52,768 nucleotides of DNA from Gammaproteobacteria bacterium (GCA_014859545.1 JACUTZ010000002.1:1-52768); one strand, 5' to 3'; numbered from the stretch's first letter, positions 29,384 through 40,615 are shown. The notes: generated by a model not told the origin, from the sequence alone. A program made the numbers and translations.

Positions 29384-30724
29384 TCAATTCACCCCGCCAC
29401 CGTCGCGTTTAAGTCTGTCGATATAGCGGCGCAGGATCTGCCTCGTTCCCATCTTGCCGACATTGAGGTAGATAACAAAGTGCACAATCGCATGCAAGGC
29501 CATCGCGATCAGCAAGCCCTCAAATATCCCCACCTGATAAACCAGTCCGCCACAAAGAATGGCCAGCACCATCGGATAGGGGCCAAAGTGTGCGACATGC
29601 AACACCCCGGCGATCATCTTGTAGCCAGTAAACATCATCATCACCGCCAGGGTAAACATCGGCAGATATTCCAGATACTGGACCTGCCAAGTGAATAAAC
29701 CCACCACGATGGCGACAATAAGAATGGAAAACTTGGTATAGGCGCCCGCCAGTTTATTGGTGGTGCTTTTTGCCAGGCCATCCAGGTTGGTCATCCCCCC
29801 GAAAAAACTGGCACCGAGGTTTGCCACCCAGATCGCCAATAAGCTATTGTTTGAGTCACATTTGCGCTCCAGCGGATCGATCTTTTCAATCGCCGCATTA
29901 CTCATCACCTGCTCGATAACATCGATCACCGCCAGCATCGCACAGAACAAGACCATATATACCAATAGCAGTATGTTATCGACCTGGGGAATGGGGGCCG
30001 CCAATCTCAGCGCCACCTCTTCCACATGCAGCATCGGTACCTCCACAAATAGCGCGAAGATGACTCCGGAGATAATCAAGACGAAATAGGGAATGGCGGG
30101 CTGCGTATCCCTGAACCGGTATACCAGGGCCACAAAGATCACGTAGGTCAGGACCGAGATCAGCAACATCTGGATACGGGCCGCATCCCAGAAGCCAGCA
30201 GTAGAGACCGCCGTATCAGAAATGGCATAGGTAAAGCTGAAAAACTTCAGGAAGATAGTCAAACCCACCCCGGCCAGAAGCCCTTCCACCAGGTAGATCG
30301 GCACGGCGACCAGCAGGTAGCGTTGCCAGTTGAACCGCCAGATGATGGCCTGCATAATCGCGGTAAGAAAAATGCAGAAGGCCATATTCTCGATGCCGAA
30401 GGATGCAACCCCAAGCGCCAGCACCGGTGCCAGGCCTGCGGCAATACCAGGGCTGCCGATATAATTACCGGGGCGAAACCAGGAAAACAGCCAGCCGATC
30501 AAGCTGGCGAATACCACCGTCGCCAGACCAACCTGGATCGGGTAATCCGACATTATCGCGATGCCAACGGTCAGTGGAATGGCAACCGTACCGGTTACCA
30601 GCCCTGCAGCGACATCACGGGAGGCATAACGCGCCTGAAATGCTGCGCCACCCTTTCCGCCGCTCTCCTCCCCCCCAGCAACGGCACTACGTTCGAAGGA
30701 TAATTTTTTATCGTGTGAATCCAT
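29384..30724 (-). CDS. SulP/SLC26-family anion permease lacking a STAS domain
   Basis: The inner-membrane transporter has about 446 residues and many hydrophobic segments. SLC26 features include AGLVTGTVAIPLTVGIAIMSDYP near the N-terminus, NYIGSPGIAAGLAPVLALG, and a conserved core ATNLDGLAKSTTNK-like segment (GGMTNLDGLAKSTTNKL). The chain ends soon after the last membrane helix (RRYIDRLKRDGGGVN), so the usual cytoplasmic STAS domain is missing. I start at ATG 30724 (MDSHDKKLSF); the track start begins in the divergent promoter region. Sulfate or bicarbonate are the likely classes of substrate, but the sequence does not decide. A universal stress protein gene follows by 1 nt. Confidence 0.87.
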   Translation of the reverse strand: MDSHDKKLSFERSAVAGGEESGGKGGAAFQARYASRDVAAGLVTGTVAIPLTVGIAIMSDYPIQVGLATVVFASLIGWLFSWFRPGNYIGSPGIAAGLAPVLALGVASFGIENMAFCIFLTAIMQAIIWRFNWQRYLLVAVPIYLVEGLLAGVGLTIFLKFFSFTYAISDTAVSTAGFWDAARIQMLLISVLTYVIFVALVYRFRDTQPAIPYFVLIISGVIFALFVEVPMLHVEEVALRLAAPIPQVDNILLLVYMVLFCAMLAVIDVIEQVMSNAAIEKIDPLERKCDSNNSLLAIWVANLGASFFGGMTNLDGLAKSTTNKLAGAYTKFSILIVAIVVGLFTWQVQYLEYLPMFTLAVMMMFTGYKMIAGVLHVAHFGPYPMVLAILCGGLVYQVGIFEGLLIAMALHAIVHFVIYLNVGKMGTRQILRRYIDRLKRDGGGVN

Positions 30725-30838
30725 TGTTATTGCATTCCTCACCCTTTGCTGGAGAATGTTAGCATGATGGTTTACAAACAGGTATTTTAGCAATCAATTA
30801 TACTACCCGTGTGCGACTGATAACGAGGCCTAGCATCC

Positions 30839-31381
30839 ATGAGTACATCCAACAAGCAGTATCTGGTTATCTCCGCCCTGGGTCAGGACCGCCCCGGCAT
30901 CGTCCGTAATCTGACCCAGCCGATCACTGAACTGAGCGCCAACATCCTCGACAGTCGCATGACCATTCTCGGTGGCGAGTTTGCGATATTAATGATGATC
31001 GAGGGCAGCTGGGACACCATCGCCAAATTGGAGGCCCAGCTGCCGGCGCTGGAGAAAAAACTCGAACTGACCCTGATCAGCAAACGCACCAGCAGCCAGC
31101 GCCAGGAAAACAACAGCCTGCCCTATGCCATCAATGTGATCGCCCTGGACAATCCCGGCATCGTCAGTCAGTTGGCTGAATTCTTTTCCAATCGCCATAT
31201 CAACATCCAGGATTTGCACACCGACAGCTATCATGCCGCCCATACCGGCACGCCAATGTTTAGCGCCACGATGACCGTCAACATTCCAGCCAACACCTCG
31301 ATTGCCCGCCTGCGCGAGGAATTTCTGGATTTCTGCGACGGCATGAACCTGGACGGTCTGATGGAGCCCAGCAAAGGCTAA
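30839..31381 (+). CDS. gcvR: GcvR-like glycine cleavage regulatory protein (two ACT domains)
   Basis: The 180-residue protein has two ACT domains, roughly 8-85 (YLVISALGQDRPGIVRNL) and 95-172 (YAINVIALDNPGIVSQLAEFF). GcvR binds GcvA and glycine and represses the glycine cleavage operon in E. coli. Assignment is supported by synteny: gcvR lies between dapA and bcp as in E. coli. Here it is divergent from sulP across a 114 bp AT-rich gap that must hold both promoters. A GAGG ribosome-binding site lies about 10 nt upstream. Confidence 0.88.
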   Translation: MSTSNKQYLVISALGQDRPGIVRNLTQPITELSANILDSRMTILGGEFAILMMIEGSWDTIAKLEAQLPALEKKLELTLISKRTSSQRQENNSLPYAINVIALDNPGIVSQLAEFFSNRHINIQDLHTDSYHAAHTGTPMFSATMTVNIPANTSIARLREEFLDFCDGMNLDGLMEPSKG

Positions 31382-31421
31382 TCGCTGAATTACACGTACT
31401 GCTCAGCTTTTTTGAAAAGGG

Positions 31422-31451
31422 GCTCACCGCAGAGGCGCAAAGTCGCAGAGG
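31422..31451. repeat. Single repeat arm, CGCAGAG/CGCAAAG type (copy 10)
   Basis: The arm ctcaccgcagaggcgcaaagtcgcagagg has no facing right arm before bcp. It follows gcvR by 40 nt. Confidence 0.7.
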
Positions 31452-31614
31452 AGTTTTGCCCTTGGCGACATGTTCTTGACATTGCCAACCGCACGTAGTG
31501 TTGCCATCTGCGCTAAAGTAGCCTCTGATTGCGTGTGAGCGGTTAGCGCTACTGTATGAATGCCCCCAATAGGGGAGCAAATATTTACCATTAGACATTA
31601 TTTGAGGAGTCAGC

Positions 31615-32085
31615 ATGAGTCACGTCAGCCTGAATGAAAAAGTACCCGACTTCCGCCTTCCCGCCACTGGCGACCAGCAGCTCAGTTTGAAGGATTTCAA
31701 GGGCAAGAATCTGGTAATCTACTTTTACCCCAAGGACAGCACCCCCGGCTGCACCACCGAGGGTCAGGATTTTCGCGATCACCACGATGCGTTTACCGCC
31801 CTGAATACCGTGATCCTTGGGGTCTCCCGCGACAGCATCAAATCCCATGAAAACTTCAAGGCCAAGCAGGATTTCCCCTTTGAACTACTGTCCGATGCCG
31901 ATGAAACCCTCTGTCAGCTATTCGATGTGATCAAGGAAAAGAACATGTATGGCAAGACCGTACTGGGGATCGAACGCAGCACCTTTCTGATCGACAGCCA
32001 GGGCACGCTGCGCCAGGCCTGGCGCAAGGTCAAGGTCGATGGCCATGTGGCCGAGGTACTGGCCGCAGTCAAGGCGCTGGCCTAG
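31615..32085 (+). CDS. bcp: Thioredoxin-dependent peroxiredoxin Bcp (PrxQ type)
   Basis: The 156-residue thiol peroxidase reduces hydrogen and organic peroxides. The peroxidatic cysteine is Cys46 in YPKDSTPGCTTEG. The position five residues later, where E. coli Bcp has a second cysteine, is Gln here; the only other cysteine is Cys100 (DETLC). The enzyme would thus work as 1-Cys or form another disulfide. GAGGAG lies five nt before the ATG. The gene follows gcvR, the ancestral order, with about 230 bp between that contains a single repeat arm. Confidence 0.94.
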   Translation: MSHVSLNEKVPDFRLPATGDQQLSLKDFKGKNLVIYFYPKDSTPGCTTEGQDFRDHHDAFTALNTVILGVSRDSIKSHENFKAKQDFPFELLSDADETLCQLFDVIKEKNMYGKTVLGIERSTFLIDSQGTLRQAWRKVKVDGHVAEVLAAVKALA

Positions 32086-32143
32086 CCCTTCTTAATCCGG
32101 TAATGTCGAGAAATCGCTTATTAACCACACGGAAACCGCCCTG

Positions 32144-33541
32144 ATGACCCAAACCCGCCTGTTCGTCCTCGACACCAATGTCCTGATGCACGATCCGACC
32201 GCCCTGTTTCGCTTTCAGGAGCACGACATCTACCTGCCGATGATCGTGCTTGAAGAGCTGGACAACAACAAGAAAGGCCATTCCGAGGTCGCCCGTAACG
32301 CACGCCAGGCCAGTCGTTTCATGGACGACCTGATGATGGGTACCGATACCGACTCGGTGGCAAATGGCATACCGCTAAGCCGGGGCAGTCTGATGACCAG
32401 TAGCAAGGCCCCCAACGGTAATCTGTTTTTCCAGACCGAGGTAATGGACGCTACGCTTCCTTCCAGTCTGCCCGGCAGCAAATCGGATAACACCATCCTG
32501 GGTACCGTACTGGCGCTGAAGAAGGAATACCCGGATCGCAATGTCACCCTGGTGTCCAAGGACACCAACATGCGTATCAAGGCGGCGATCCTCGGGATCC
32601 ACTCCGAGGACTACCGCAACGACCAGGTACTGGAAGATGTCGAGCTGCTGTATCGCGGCATGACCGAGCTCTCCCCCAATTTCTGGGAAGAGCACAGCAA
32701 GGAAATGGCCTCCTGGCAGGAACAGGGGCGCACCTTCTACAAACTCAGCGGCCCCGGCATCGAGGACTGGTATCCCAATCAGTTCGTCCACCTGCCCGAG
32801 GAAGACGGCTTTCAGGCCGTGGTGCGCAAGGTCGAAGGCGAGGATGCCACCATCGAAACCGTGCGGGACTTCAGCAGCCAGAGCCACAATGTGTGGGGCA
32901 TTATGGCCCGTAACCGCGAACAGAATTTCGCCCTCAACCTGCTAATGGATCCGGAGATCGATTTCGTCAGCCTGGTCGGCCAGGCCGGTACCGGCAAGAC
33001 CCTGCTGACCCTGGCAGCGGGTCTGGCCCAGACCATGGAAGATCAGCGTTATGCGGAAATTATCATGACCCGTGTGACCATCCCGGTCGGTGAAGACATC
33101 GGTTTTCTGCCGGGTACCGAAGAGGAAAAAATGACCCCCTGGATGGGTGCACTGATGGACAACCTCGAGGTGCTGACCCAGTCCGAGCACAATAGCGACT
33201 GGGAACGCGCCGCCACCCAGGACCTGCTCAACAAGCGCATCAAGATCCGTTCGCTCAACTTCATGCGCGGGCGCACCTTCCTGAACAAATTCATCATCCT
33301 GGATGAGGCGCAGAACCTGACCTCCAAACAGATGAAGACCCTGATCACCCGCGCCGGCCCCGGCACCAAGGTGGTCTGCCTGGGCAATATCGCGCAGATC
33401 GACACCCCCTACCTGACCGAGACCAACTCGGGACTGACCTATGTGGTTGACCGCTTCAAGGACTGGGCCCACAGCGGCCATGTGACCCTGACCCGTGGCG
33501 AGCGCTCACGTCTGGCCGATTACGCCTCGGAGGTACTCTAG
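32144..33541 (+). CDS. PIN-PhoH fusion protein (PhoH2-like ATPase/ribonuclease)
   Basis: The 465-residue protein joins an N-terminal PIN domain (LFVLDTNVLMHD, Asp10 as a metal ligand; LEELDNNKKG) to a C-terminal PhoH ATPase. The Walker A is GQAGTGKT (Lys285) and the Walker B is FIILDEAQNLT. The YlaK/PhoH2 group is described as RNA helicase plus RNase. It lies alone after bcp; a frameshifted gene begins within 10 nt of its stop. The cellular RNA target is unknown. Confidence 0.92.
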   Translation: MTQTRLFVLDTNVLMHDPTALFRFQEHDIYLPMIVLEELDNNKKGHSEVARNARQASRFMDDLMMGTDTDSVANGIPLSRGSLMTSSKAPNGNLFFQTEVMDATLPSSLPGSKSDNTILGTVLALKKEYPDRNVTLVSKDTNMRIKAAILGIHSEDYRNDQVLEDVELLYRGMTELSPNFWEEHSKEMASWQEQGRTFYKLSGPGIEDWYPNQFVHLPEEDGFQAVVRKVEGEDATIETVRDFSSQSHNVWGIMARNREQNFALNLLMDPEIDFVSLVGQAGTGKTLLTLAAGLAQTMEDQRYAEIIMTRVTIPVGEDIGFLPGTEEEKMTPWMGALMDNLEVLTQSEHNSDWERAATQDLLNKRIKIRSLNFMRGRTFLNKFIILDEAQNLTSKQMKTLITRAGPGTKVVCLGNIAQIDTPYLTETNSGLTYVVDRFKDWAHSGHVTLTRGERSRLADYASEVL

Positions 33542-33547
33542 GCAAGG

Positions 33548-34250
33548 ATGGTGAAAACAGGCGGGAACGAGATCGGCTACCTGCTGCAGCTGGAAGACGG
33601 CAGCGAGTGGCGCTATCTAGTGGACATTCAGCGGCCACAGCAGGCCAGTGCCCACAATCATGAAAACCACCCCGCCTGGACCCGCCTCGGATTTCAGCAG
33701 TGCGACAACTGCCCCCTATCAGGAATCCGAGGTCGTCTATTGCCCGGCGGCACTGGATTTTGCGGATATCGCCCAGCATTTTGCCAATACCGCCTCGATC
33801 GCCCGTGCCGATGTCTGGATACACAGCCGCGAACGCAGTTATTTCAAAAACACCGACATGCAGAATATCCTGCGTTCCCTGTTTGGTCTGCTAATGGCCA
33901 CTGGTGCCTGCCCGGTGCTATCCCGGCTCAAGCCCCTGGCAGAATCCCATCTGCCCTTTGCCAGCCTGCAGGAAACCGTGCAACGTATGGTCGGAACCTA
34001 TCTGATCCGTCAGTACCTGAAACAGCAGGATGGCGAGCAAGAACCGGACTGGCAGTTACACGGCCTGCAGGCGCTCTACCGGGAGATCAAGACCGTCAAC
34101 CTGGCACTGATGCGCCGTATCCGCCAGGCCTCGCAGGATGACGCCAATATCAATGCTATCCAAGGCTTTGTCTCGATCAGCAGCATCGTCGAAATGGGCG
34201 TGGACGACATCATCCACAAAATGTCCAACAGCCTGCGCCAGGGCATGTAG
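33548..34250 (+). pseudogene. Frameshifted conserved gene (Cys-motif protein), split over two reading frames
   Basis: Two track ORFs form one protein. The frame from 33548 gives MVKTGGNEIGYLLQLEDGSEWRYLVDIQRPQ...WTRLGFQQCDNCPL. The frame from 33648 continues ESEVVYCPAALDFADIAQHFAN and runs to 34250 (SYFKNTDMQNILRSLFGLLMATGACPVLSRLKPLAESHLPFAS). The switch falls at a run of five C (actgccccctat), near 33715. Corrected length is about 233 residues. The spaced Cys-Pro pairs (QCDNCP, YCPA, ACP) suggest a metal or redox site. I recall similar proteins in Gammaproteobacteria but cannot name the family safely. It may be a real frameshift, a sequencing error or programmed shifting. Confidence 0.7.
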
Positions 34251-34410
34251 GCTCATGCTGCTTGTACCCCAATCAGGTCTTGCTAAAACGCGCACCCTTT
34301 ACGCGCAGCGAGATCCAACATGCCATGTGGATAACTGCGCTCCCCCAGACAGTCAACATGGCTTTTCCTTTTCCAGGCTACAACTGTCATAAAACCACAC
34401 AGGAATGCTC

Positions 34411-34550
34411 TCGCAAAGCCGCCAAGAGCGCCAAGAGAACCATATAGGCATGGGGATGATTTTTCAGCACTCCATGATGGCGGGAGACTAATAGATGCTC
34501 TGATATCAGAATGAAACCTCGCGTTCTTGGCAATCTTTGCGTCTTGGCGA
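34411..34550. repeat. Intergenic inverted-repeat element copy 11 (CGCCAAG type)
   Basis: The left arm tcgcaaagccgccaagagcgccaagagaac is mirrored by gttcttggcaatctttgcgtcttggcga. Loop about 80 nt. It sits in a 337 bp gene-free stretch before nth; I see nothing else certain there. Confidence 0.85.
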
Positions 34551-34587
34551 AAAAATTATCAGATAGGCAAACAGGTAAGCAGTACGT

Positions 34588-35220
34588 ATGAACAAACAGA
34601 AACGCACCGAGATCTTTCAGCGCCTGCGCGCCGAAAATCCCCAGCCACGCACCGAGTTGCACTACAGCACAGCCTTCGAATTGCTGGTGGCAGTCACCCT
34701 GTCCGCCCAGGCCACCGACAAGGGGGTGAACAAGGCCACCGCCAAACTCTTTCCGGTGGCCAACACCCCGCAGGCGATCCTCGACCTGGGCGAGGAAGGA
34801 CTCAAGCAATACATCAAGACCATCGGGCTGTTTAACAGCAAGGCGGCGAATATCATCAAGGCCTGTCGCATCCTGGTGGAACAACACCAGGGCGAAGTAC
34901 CCGAGGATCGCGCGGCCCTGGAGGCCCTGCCCGGGGTTGGGCGCAAGACCGCCAATGTGGTACTCAACACTGCCTTTGGCCATCCGACCATGGCGGTCGA
35001 TACCCATATCTTTCGGATTGCCAACCGTACCCGCATAGCGCCGGGAAAGACCGTATTGGACGTGGAAAAGAACCTGCTCAAGTTTGTGCCCAAGGAGTTT
35101 CTGCTGGATGCCCATCACTGGCTGATCCTGCATGGGCGCTATGTCTGCGTGGCACGCAAGCCCCGCTGTGGTGCCTGCATCATCGAAGACCTGTGCGAAT
35201 ACAAACAGAAGACGGAGTAA
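34588..35220 (+). CDS. nth: Endonuclease III
   Basis: This DNA glycosylase/AP lyase removes oxidised pyrimidines. The 210-residue chain keeps the helix-hairpin-helix LPGVGRKTANVV with catalytic Lys120, and Asp138 in VDTHIFR. Four iron-sulfur cysteines (187, 194, 197, 203) have the C-x6-C-x2-C-x5-C spacing, all at E. coli positions. The ribosome-binding site is weak. The DUF1841 gene starts 3 nt after its stop, so the pair is an operon. Confidence 0.97.
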   Translation: MNKQKRTEIFQRLRAENPQPRTELHYSTAFELLVAVTLSAQATDKGVNKATAKLFPVANTPQAILDLGEEGLKQYIKTIGLFNSKAANIIKACRILVEQHQGEVPEDRAALEALPGVGRKTANVVLNTAFGHPTMAVDTHIFRIANRTRIAPGKTVLDVEKNLLKFVPKEFLLDAHHWLILHGRYVCVARKPRCGACIIEDLCEYKQKTE

Positions 35221-35223
35221 ACC

Positions 35224-35649
35224 ATGTTATTTGGCCAAAGCCGTGATGAGCTGCGCCGTTTTTATCTGCGCAGCTGGGCGAAACACCAGCAGGGCCAACC
35301 ACTGGAGCCCTTGGAAAATATCGTTGCCCAGGTGATCGCCATGCACCCGGAATACCAGGATCTGTTGGCCGATCAGGAACAGGCCATCGGTCGCGATTTC
35401 GGCCCCGAGCAGGGCCAGAGCAATCCCTTTCTGCACATGGGCATGCACCTGGCCTTGCATGAGCAACTCAGCACCGATCGCCCCACGGGAATACGCGCTG
35501 TTCACAGTGCCCTGCGTCTGCGCCTGGGTGATGTGCACGCGGCCGAGCACCTGATGATGGAATGCCTGGGACAGGCCCTGTGGGAGGCGCAACGCAGCGG
35601 GCAGATGCCCGATGAACAGGCCTATCTGGCGTGTTTGCGGGGATTGTAA
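35224..35649 (+). CDS. DUF1841-family protein
   Basis: The 141-residue soluble protein begins MLFGQSRDELRRFYLRSW and contains NPFLHMGMHLALHEQLSTDRP and a helical HAAEHLMMECLGQALWEAQ, the hallmark segments of DUF1841. The function is unknown. The conserved histidines (HMGMHLALHE, HAAEH) could bind a metal. It starts 3 nt after nth with GGAG upstream, so it is cotranscribed with a base-excision repair gene; a repair link is only contextual. Confidence 0.88.
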   Translation: MLFGQSRDELRRFYLRSWAKHQQGQPLEPLENIVAQVIAMHPEYQDLLADQEQAIGRDFGPEQGQSNPFLHMGMHLALHEQLSTDRPTGIRAVHSALRLRLGDVHAAEHLMMECLGQALWEAQRSGQMPDEQAYLACLRGL

Positions 35650-35657
35650 TAAAAGCA

Positions 35658-35916
35658 CTTCACCGCAGAGACGCAGAGGCGCCGAGAAAATTTCGCAAGC
35701 TTATGTCTGCTACCAGTCATCATCATGGGTGTTGCAACATGCCGCCCATTGAGCGGTAAGCGGTTGCGATTCATCTGCCATGATAAGCTATTCATCGCAC
35801 AGCCAATGGCATGCCGAGTCAGCTTTCTCCTGAATAATGGATGATGACTGCGCAATAGCCCTGGCTATGTAGCCATGCTCCCTCCGCGTCTCTGCGTCTC
35901 TGCGTCTCTGCGGTGA
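35658..35916. repeat. Intergenic inverted-repeat element copy 12 (CGCAGAG type, largest)
   Basis: The left arm cttcaccgcagagacgcagagg starts 9 nt after the DUF1841 stop. The right arm has four units (ctctgcgtctctgcgtctctgcggtga) and ends 18 nt before the gloA stop. The loop of about 193 nt has no ORF or recognisable content. Convergent gap. Confidence 0.9.
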
Positions 35917-35933
35917 TCTTTATATTCAGTTCC

Positions 35934-36317
35934 CTAACGCTTGCCGATCAGCTCGATCGGATAGCCATCCGGGTCTTCGACAAAGGCAATGATGGTGGTG
36001 CCGGCATTCATTGGCCCGGCCTCGCGCAGGATTCGGCCGCCTTGTTGACGGATCGCCTCGGTGGCCTGGTAGACATCCTCCACCTCGATGGCAATATGCC
36101 CATAACCGGTCCCGAGATCGTAGCTGTCTACCCCCCAGTTATAGGTCAGCTCGATGGCCGTATTGCTGCTCTCATCCCCATAGCCGAGAAAGGCCAGGGT
36201 GAACTTGCCGTCAGGATATTCCTTGCTGCGCAACAGTGTCATCCCGAGGATCTCGGTGTAAAAGGCAATCGATCGCTCCAGATTACCGACCCGTAACATG
36301 GTGTGTAGTAGTCGCAT
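35934..36317 (-). CDS. gloA: Lactoylglutathione lyase (glyoxalase I)
   Basis: The 127-residue enzyme detoxifies methylglyoxal with glutathione. The metal ligands fall at His5 (RLLHTML), Glu56 (AIELTYN), His74 (GYGHIAI) and Glu122 (YPIELIG), the positions of the nickel-type E. coli enzyme. GAGGAG precedes the ATG. It lies 20 nt after the GGDEF-EAL gene on the same strand, so it may be cotranscribed. Confidence 0.96.
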   Translation of the reverse strand: MRLLHTMLRVGNLERSIAFYTEILGMTLLRSKEYPDGKFTLAFLGYGDESSNTAIELTYNWGVDSYDLGTGYGHIAIEVEDVYQATEAIRQQGGRILREAGPMNAGTTIIAFVEDPDGYPIELIGKR

Positions 36318-36337
36318 GAAAATACTCCTCGGTTTGA

Positions 36338-39262
36338 TTACTTGCGTGTACCCGGCTGGGATCGGGCGAGCATCTCATCCATGGGGAATGGTCTGGCAAT
36401 ACCGTAACCCTGGGCATAGTCCACGCCCAAATCTTTTAGCACCAGCATGATTTCATCATTCTCGACGAATTCTGCAATGGTCTTCAGGCCCATCACATGG
36501 CCGATTTGATTGATCGACGAAACCATCGCGCGATCAACCGAGTCCTCCACGATATCTTTAACAAAGGCGCCATCAATCTTCAGGTAATCCACATCCAGCC
36601 CCTTGAGATAGCCAAAGGAGCTCAGGCCACTGCCAAAATCATCCAGCGAAAACAGACAACCCATGGATTTCAAGGTGTTGATAAATTGTTTTGCCCTACC
36701 AAGATTGGTGATTGCCGCTGTCTCGGTGATCTCAAAGCAGATATATTCACCGGCCACGTCCGATTCATGAATATTGGCGATAACAAACTCAAGAAAGTGT
36801 TCGTCATTCAGGGATTGACCAGACAGATTGATGCTGCAGTGAAAAGGCGGCGCCTCCGCCGGTCCCTGTGCCTCGCGCATCTTGCCCAGGGTAGTGCGTA
36901 CCACCCAGCGATCAATGATCGGCATCAGATTATAACGCTCCGCCGCTGGGATAAATTGCATCGGCGGCACCACCCTGCCCTCACGATCCAGCATGCGCAT
37001 CAGCACTTCACCATGCTCACGCTCGCCCCTGCCGACACCCAGAGCAATGATCGGCTGGTAGTAAAGCACAAAGCGATTTTCCTCAAAGGCGTCGTGAATA
37101 CGATGAATCCACTCCATCTCACGATGGTGACGTGCCACCGCCTTATCATCACTGCTATAGAGATGTACCCGGTTACGCCCGGCATCCTTGGCTACATAAC
37201 AGGCCGCATCCGCGTAACTCAGCGCATCAATCATGCCAGTACTGCTCCCATCGATGGGTACCACACCGATACTGACACCGATATCGAATACCCGGTCTTG
37301 CCAGGTAAAGCGAAAATCACGCACCTGCTGCCGTAGGGTTTCGGCGATCTCGGCGGCCTTGTTCAGGGGGCAGTCATGCAGCAGGATGCCGAATTCATCC
37401 CCCCCCAGCCGGGCAATCATGTCATGCTCACGTATCGCGGCGCTAAAGCGCTGTGATAACTGACGCAGCAGCTCATCGCCGACGCGATGTCCGCAGGTAT
37501 CATTGACCACCTTGAACTGGTCCAAATCCATGTAGAACAGAGCATGATGAATATCCGAGCCACGTGCCTGCTTGATCGCCGCATCCAGGCGACGCTCGAA
37601 TTCACGACGGTTATACAGGCCGGTCAGCATGTCATGGCTGGCCTGATAACCCAGCTGACGCGCCATGGTCATCACCTCGGTGATGTCATGCAGTACCAAC
37701 ACCACCCCGACGATACGATGCTGCGTATCGCGCATCGGCGCTGCCGAGATATTGATGCTGAATTCACTGCCATCGCTGTGGCGCAGGATACCATCGTCCG
37801 CATTCACCGTGGCGCTATCATGATGAAGGATCATCTCCACCAGATCGCGCAGTGCCCCACCATCGGTCTCCCCACTGAGTTTCAGCACATCCAAATAGTG
37901 ACGACCAAGCGCCGCGCCATTACGCAGCTCCAGCAGATTCTCGGCAACCGGATTCAGGTACTCGATGATGCCATTGGTATCGGTGGTGATCACCCCATCA
38001 CCAATCGACTTAAGGGTGACCAGGGCACGCTGGGTTTCCCGTTCGAGGGCCGCCTGGGTTTGCTTTAGGGCAGTCACATCACGACAATTTCCCTCAATAC
38101 CCGCGACATTGGCCGCCGGATCACTGAAGAAATGCGCGTTGGTCGTCACCCATACGGTCGCGCCGTTGCGGTGACGCAAGGCCATGGACAGATTACGCAC
38201 CAAGCCATTTTCTGACTTAATGAGTTCATAGAGACTCACATGCCCCATGCTCGGACAAAGAAACGCATCAATCCGTTGTCCAATCATCTCGCTGGGAGCG
38301 TAGCCCAGGGTCTGTTCGATCATTGGCGTGATATAGCGGATCACACCCTGTTTGTCGGTGCGAAAATAGGTGTCCTGCATATTGAGCAGGATGTTGTTGT
38401 GTGCTGCCTCCGAACTGCGCAGGCGGGCTTCAACCCGATAATGGTGTTCTAGCAGCCGCCGGTATTCATTGGTCAGTACACCGAGCTCATCGGTGGATTG
38501 TGAGACCAGGCTGGCCAGATCCAGGTGACAGGGTTCGACCCGTTGGCTGAGCAGACTTTGCAAGGGGGCCAGGGACTGACGAAAACTGCCCCTGAACAGC
38601 CAGGCACCCACTGCCACTATCAGCAGCAGCAGGCCCCATACAAGCAAGGTTTCATAGGTGAAGTAGGCGGTTCGCGACCAGTAATACAGCACCAGGATGG
38701 TGCTGCTAAGCAGCGGCACCAGTCCTGAAATCAACAACAGTTTGCTGAGCAAAGTGAAATGCGGTGTGCCGTCGATCTGTCCCGGCATACTGCGCCCGAA
38801 CAGATCCAGCAGCAGGAAAAACAGGGGCAGACCGATCAAAATGGAGACCGTCAGGGCAACCAGGTGGATACGCAGCCCGGCCTCGGTATCCATGATGATG
38901 CCAAACTGCTGCGCAGCCAGCCACAGCACCAAATTTGATGCCAATAACAGCGTCAACAGGAACAGCACCCAGTAATGCAGGGGAAAGAAGCGGATCCGTC
39001 GCAGCGCCAGGCCAACATCCGCATCGCCTGGCTTGGCCAGAAAATACAAAATGGGTTTTGCGTAGTAGTAGAAATAGCCCCCGGCGAGAAGGATCGACGC
39101 CAGGATGAAGATTGACATTACCGGGAAAAAAAAGATCGCTCGGATTTCCTCGAAACCGAGGATATTCATAAAGATAATGAAGCCCATGCCTGCCGCAGGC
39201 GGGATCACCCAAGCCGACAGAATCAGCGTCAGATATCTGTATAGAAACGATTTAACGGTCAA
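36338..39262 (-). CDS. Membrane PAS-PAS-GGDEF-EAL c-di-GMP enzyme
   Basis: The 974-residue protein has six predicted membrane helices in the first 245 residues, then a HAMP-like linker and two PAS domains (about 285-410 and 415-540). GGDEF (about 545-700) has intact [10 protein letters not shown]. The EAL domain (about 715-965) opens with EVL instead of EAL but keeps [26 protein letters not shown] and QGYGI. Both cyclase and phosphodiesterase could be active. The start is TTG with AGGAAG five nt upstream. It follows argG by about 45 nt. Confidence 0.93.
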   Translation of the reverse strand: MTVKSFLYRYLTLILSAWVIPPAAGMGFIIFMNILGFEEIRAIFFFPVMSIFILASILLAGGYFYYYAKPILYFLAKPGDADVGLALRRIRFFPLHYWVLFLLTLLLASNLVLWLAAQQFGIIMDTEAGLRIHLVALTVSILIGLPLFFLLLDLFGRSMPGQIDGTPHFTLLSKLLLISGLVPLLSSTILVLYYWSRTAYFTYETLLVWGLLLLIVAVGAWLFRGSFRQSLAPLQSLLSQRVEPCHLDLASLVSQSTDELGVLTNEYRRLLEHHYRVEARLRSSEAAHNNILLNMQDTYFRTDKQGVIRYITPMIEQTLGYAPSEMIGQRIDAFLCPSMGHVSLYELIKSENGLVRNLSMALRHRNGATVWVTTNAHFFSDPAANVAGIEGNCRDVTALKQTQAALERETQRALVTLKSIGDGVITTDTNGIIEYLNPVAENLLELRNGAALGRHYLDVLKLSGETDGGALRDLVEMILHHDSATVNADDGILRHSDGSEFSINISAAPMRDTQHRIVGVVLVLHDITEVMTMARQLGYQASHDMLTGLYNRREFERRLDAAIKQARGSDIHHALFYMDLDQFKVVNDTCGHRVGDELLRQLSQRFSAAIREHDMIARLGGDEFGILLHDCPLNKAAEIAETLRQQVRDFRFTWQDRVFDIGVSIGVVPIDGSSTGMIDALSYADAACYVAKDAGRNRVHLYSSDDKAVARHHREMEWIHRIHDAFEENRFVLYYQPIIALGVGRGEREHGEVLMRMLDREGRVVPPMQFIPAAERYNLMPIIDRWVVRTTLGKMREAQGPAEAPPFHCSINLSGQSLNDEHFLEFVIANIHESDVAGEYICFEITETAAITNLGRAKQFINTLKSMGCLFSLDDFGSGLSSFGYLKGLDVDYLKIDGAFVKDIVEDSVDRAMVSSINQIGHVMGLKTIAEFVENDEIMLVLKDLGVDYAQGYGIARPFPMDEMLARSQPGTRK

Positions 39263-39308
39263 GTGCGCTTCCTACCACCCTAACCGCCATCCATGGCCGG
39301 AACAGGTC

Positions 39309-40523
<1,215 letters not shown>

Positions 40524-40580
40524 GCAAACTCCCGATGACAGGTTCGCCCCTGGGGGGCTGGGTAATAGGGCTGGGCGGGG

Positions 40581-40586
40581 ATTATA
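40581..40586 (-). promoter_or_regulatory. Perfect TATAAT -10 hexamer ahead of argG
   Basis: The minus strand reads GGTATAATCC about 58 nt before the argG ATG. No good -35 hexamer is found at 16-18 nt, so an activator or a weak promoter is possible. No clear ArgR box was seen. Confidence 0.4.
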
Positions 40587-40615
40587 CCTGAGAGCAGGGG
40601 CAGGAAGACAGGGGC

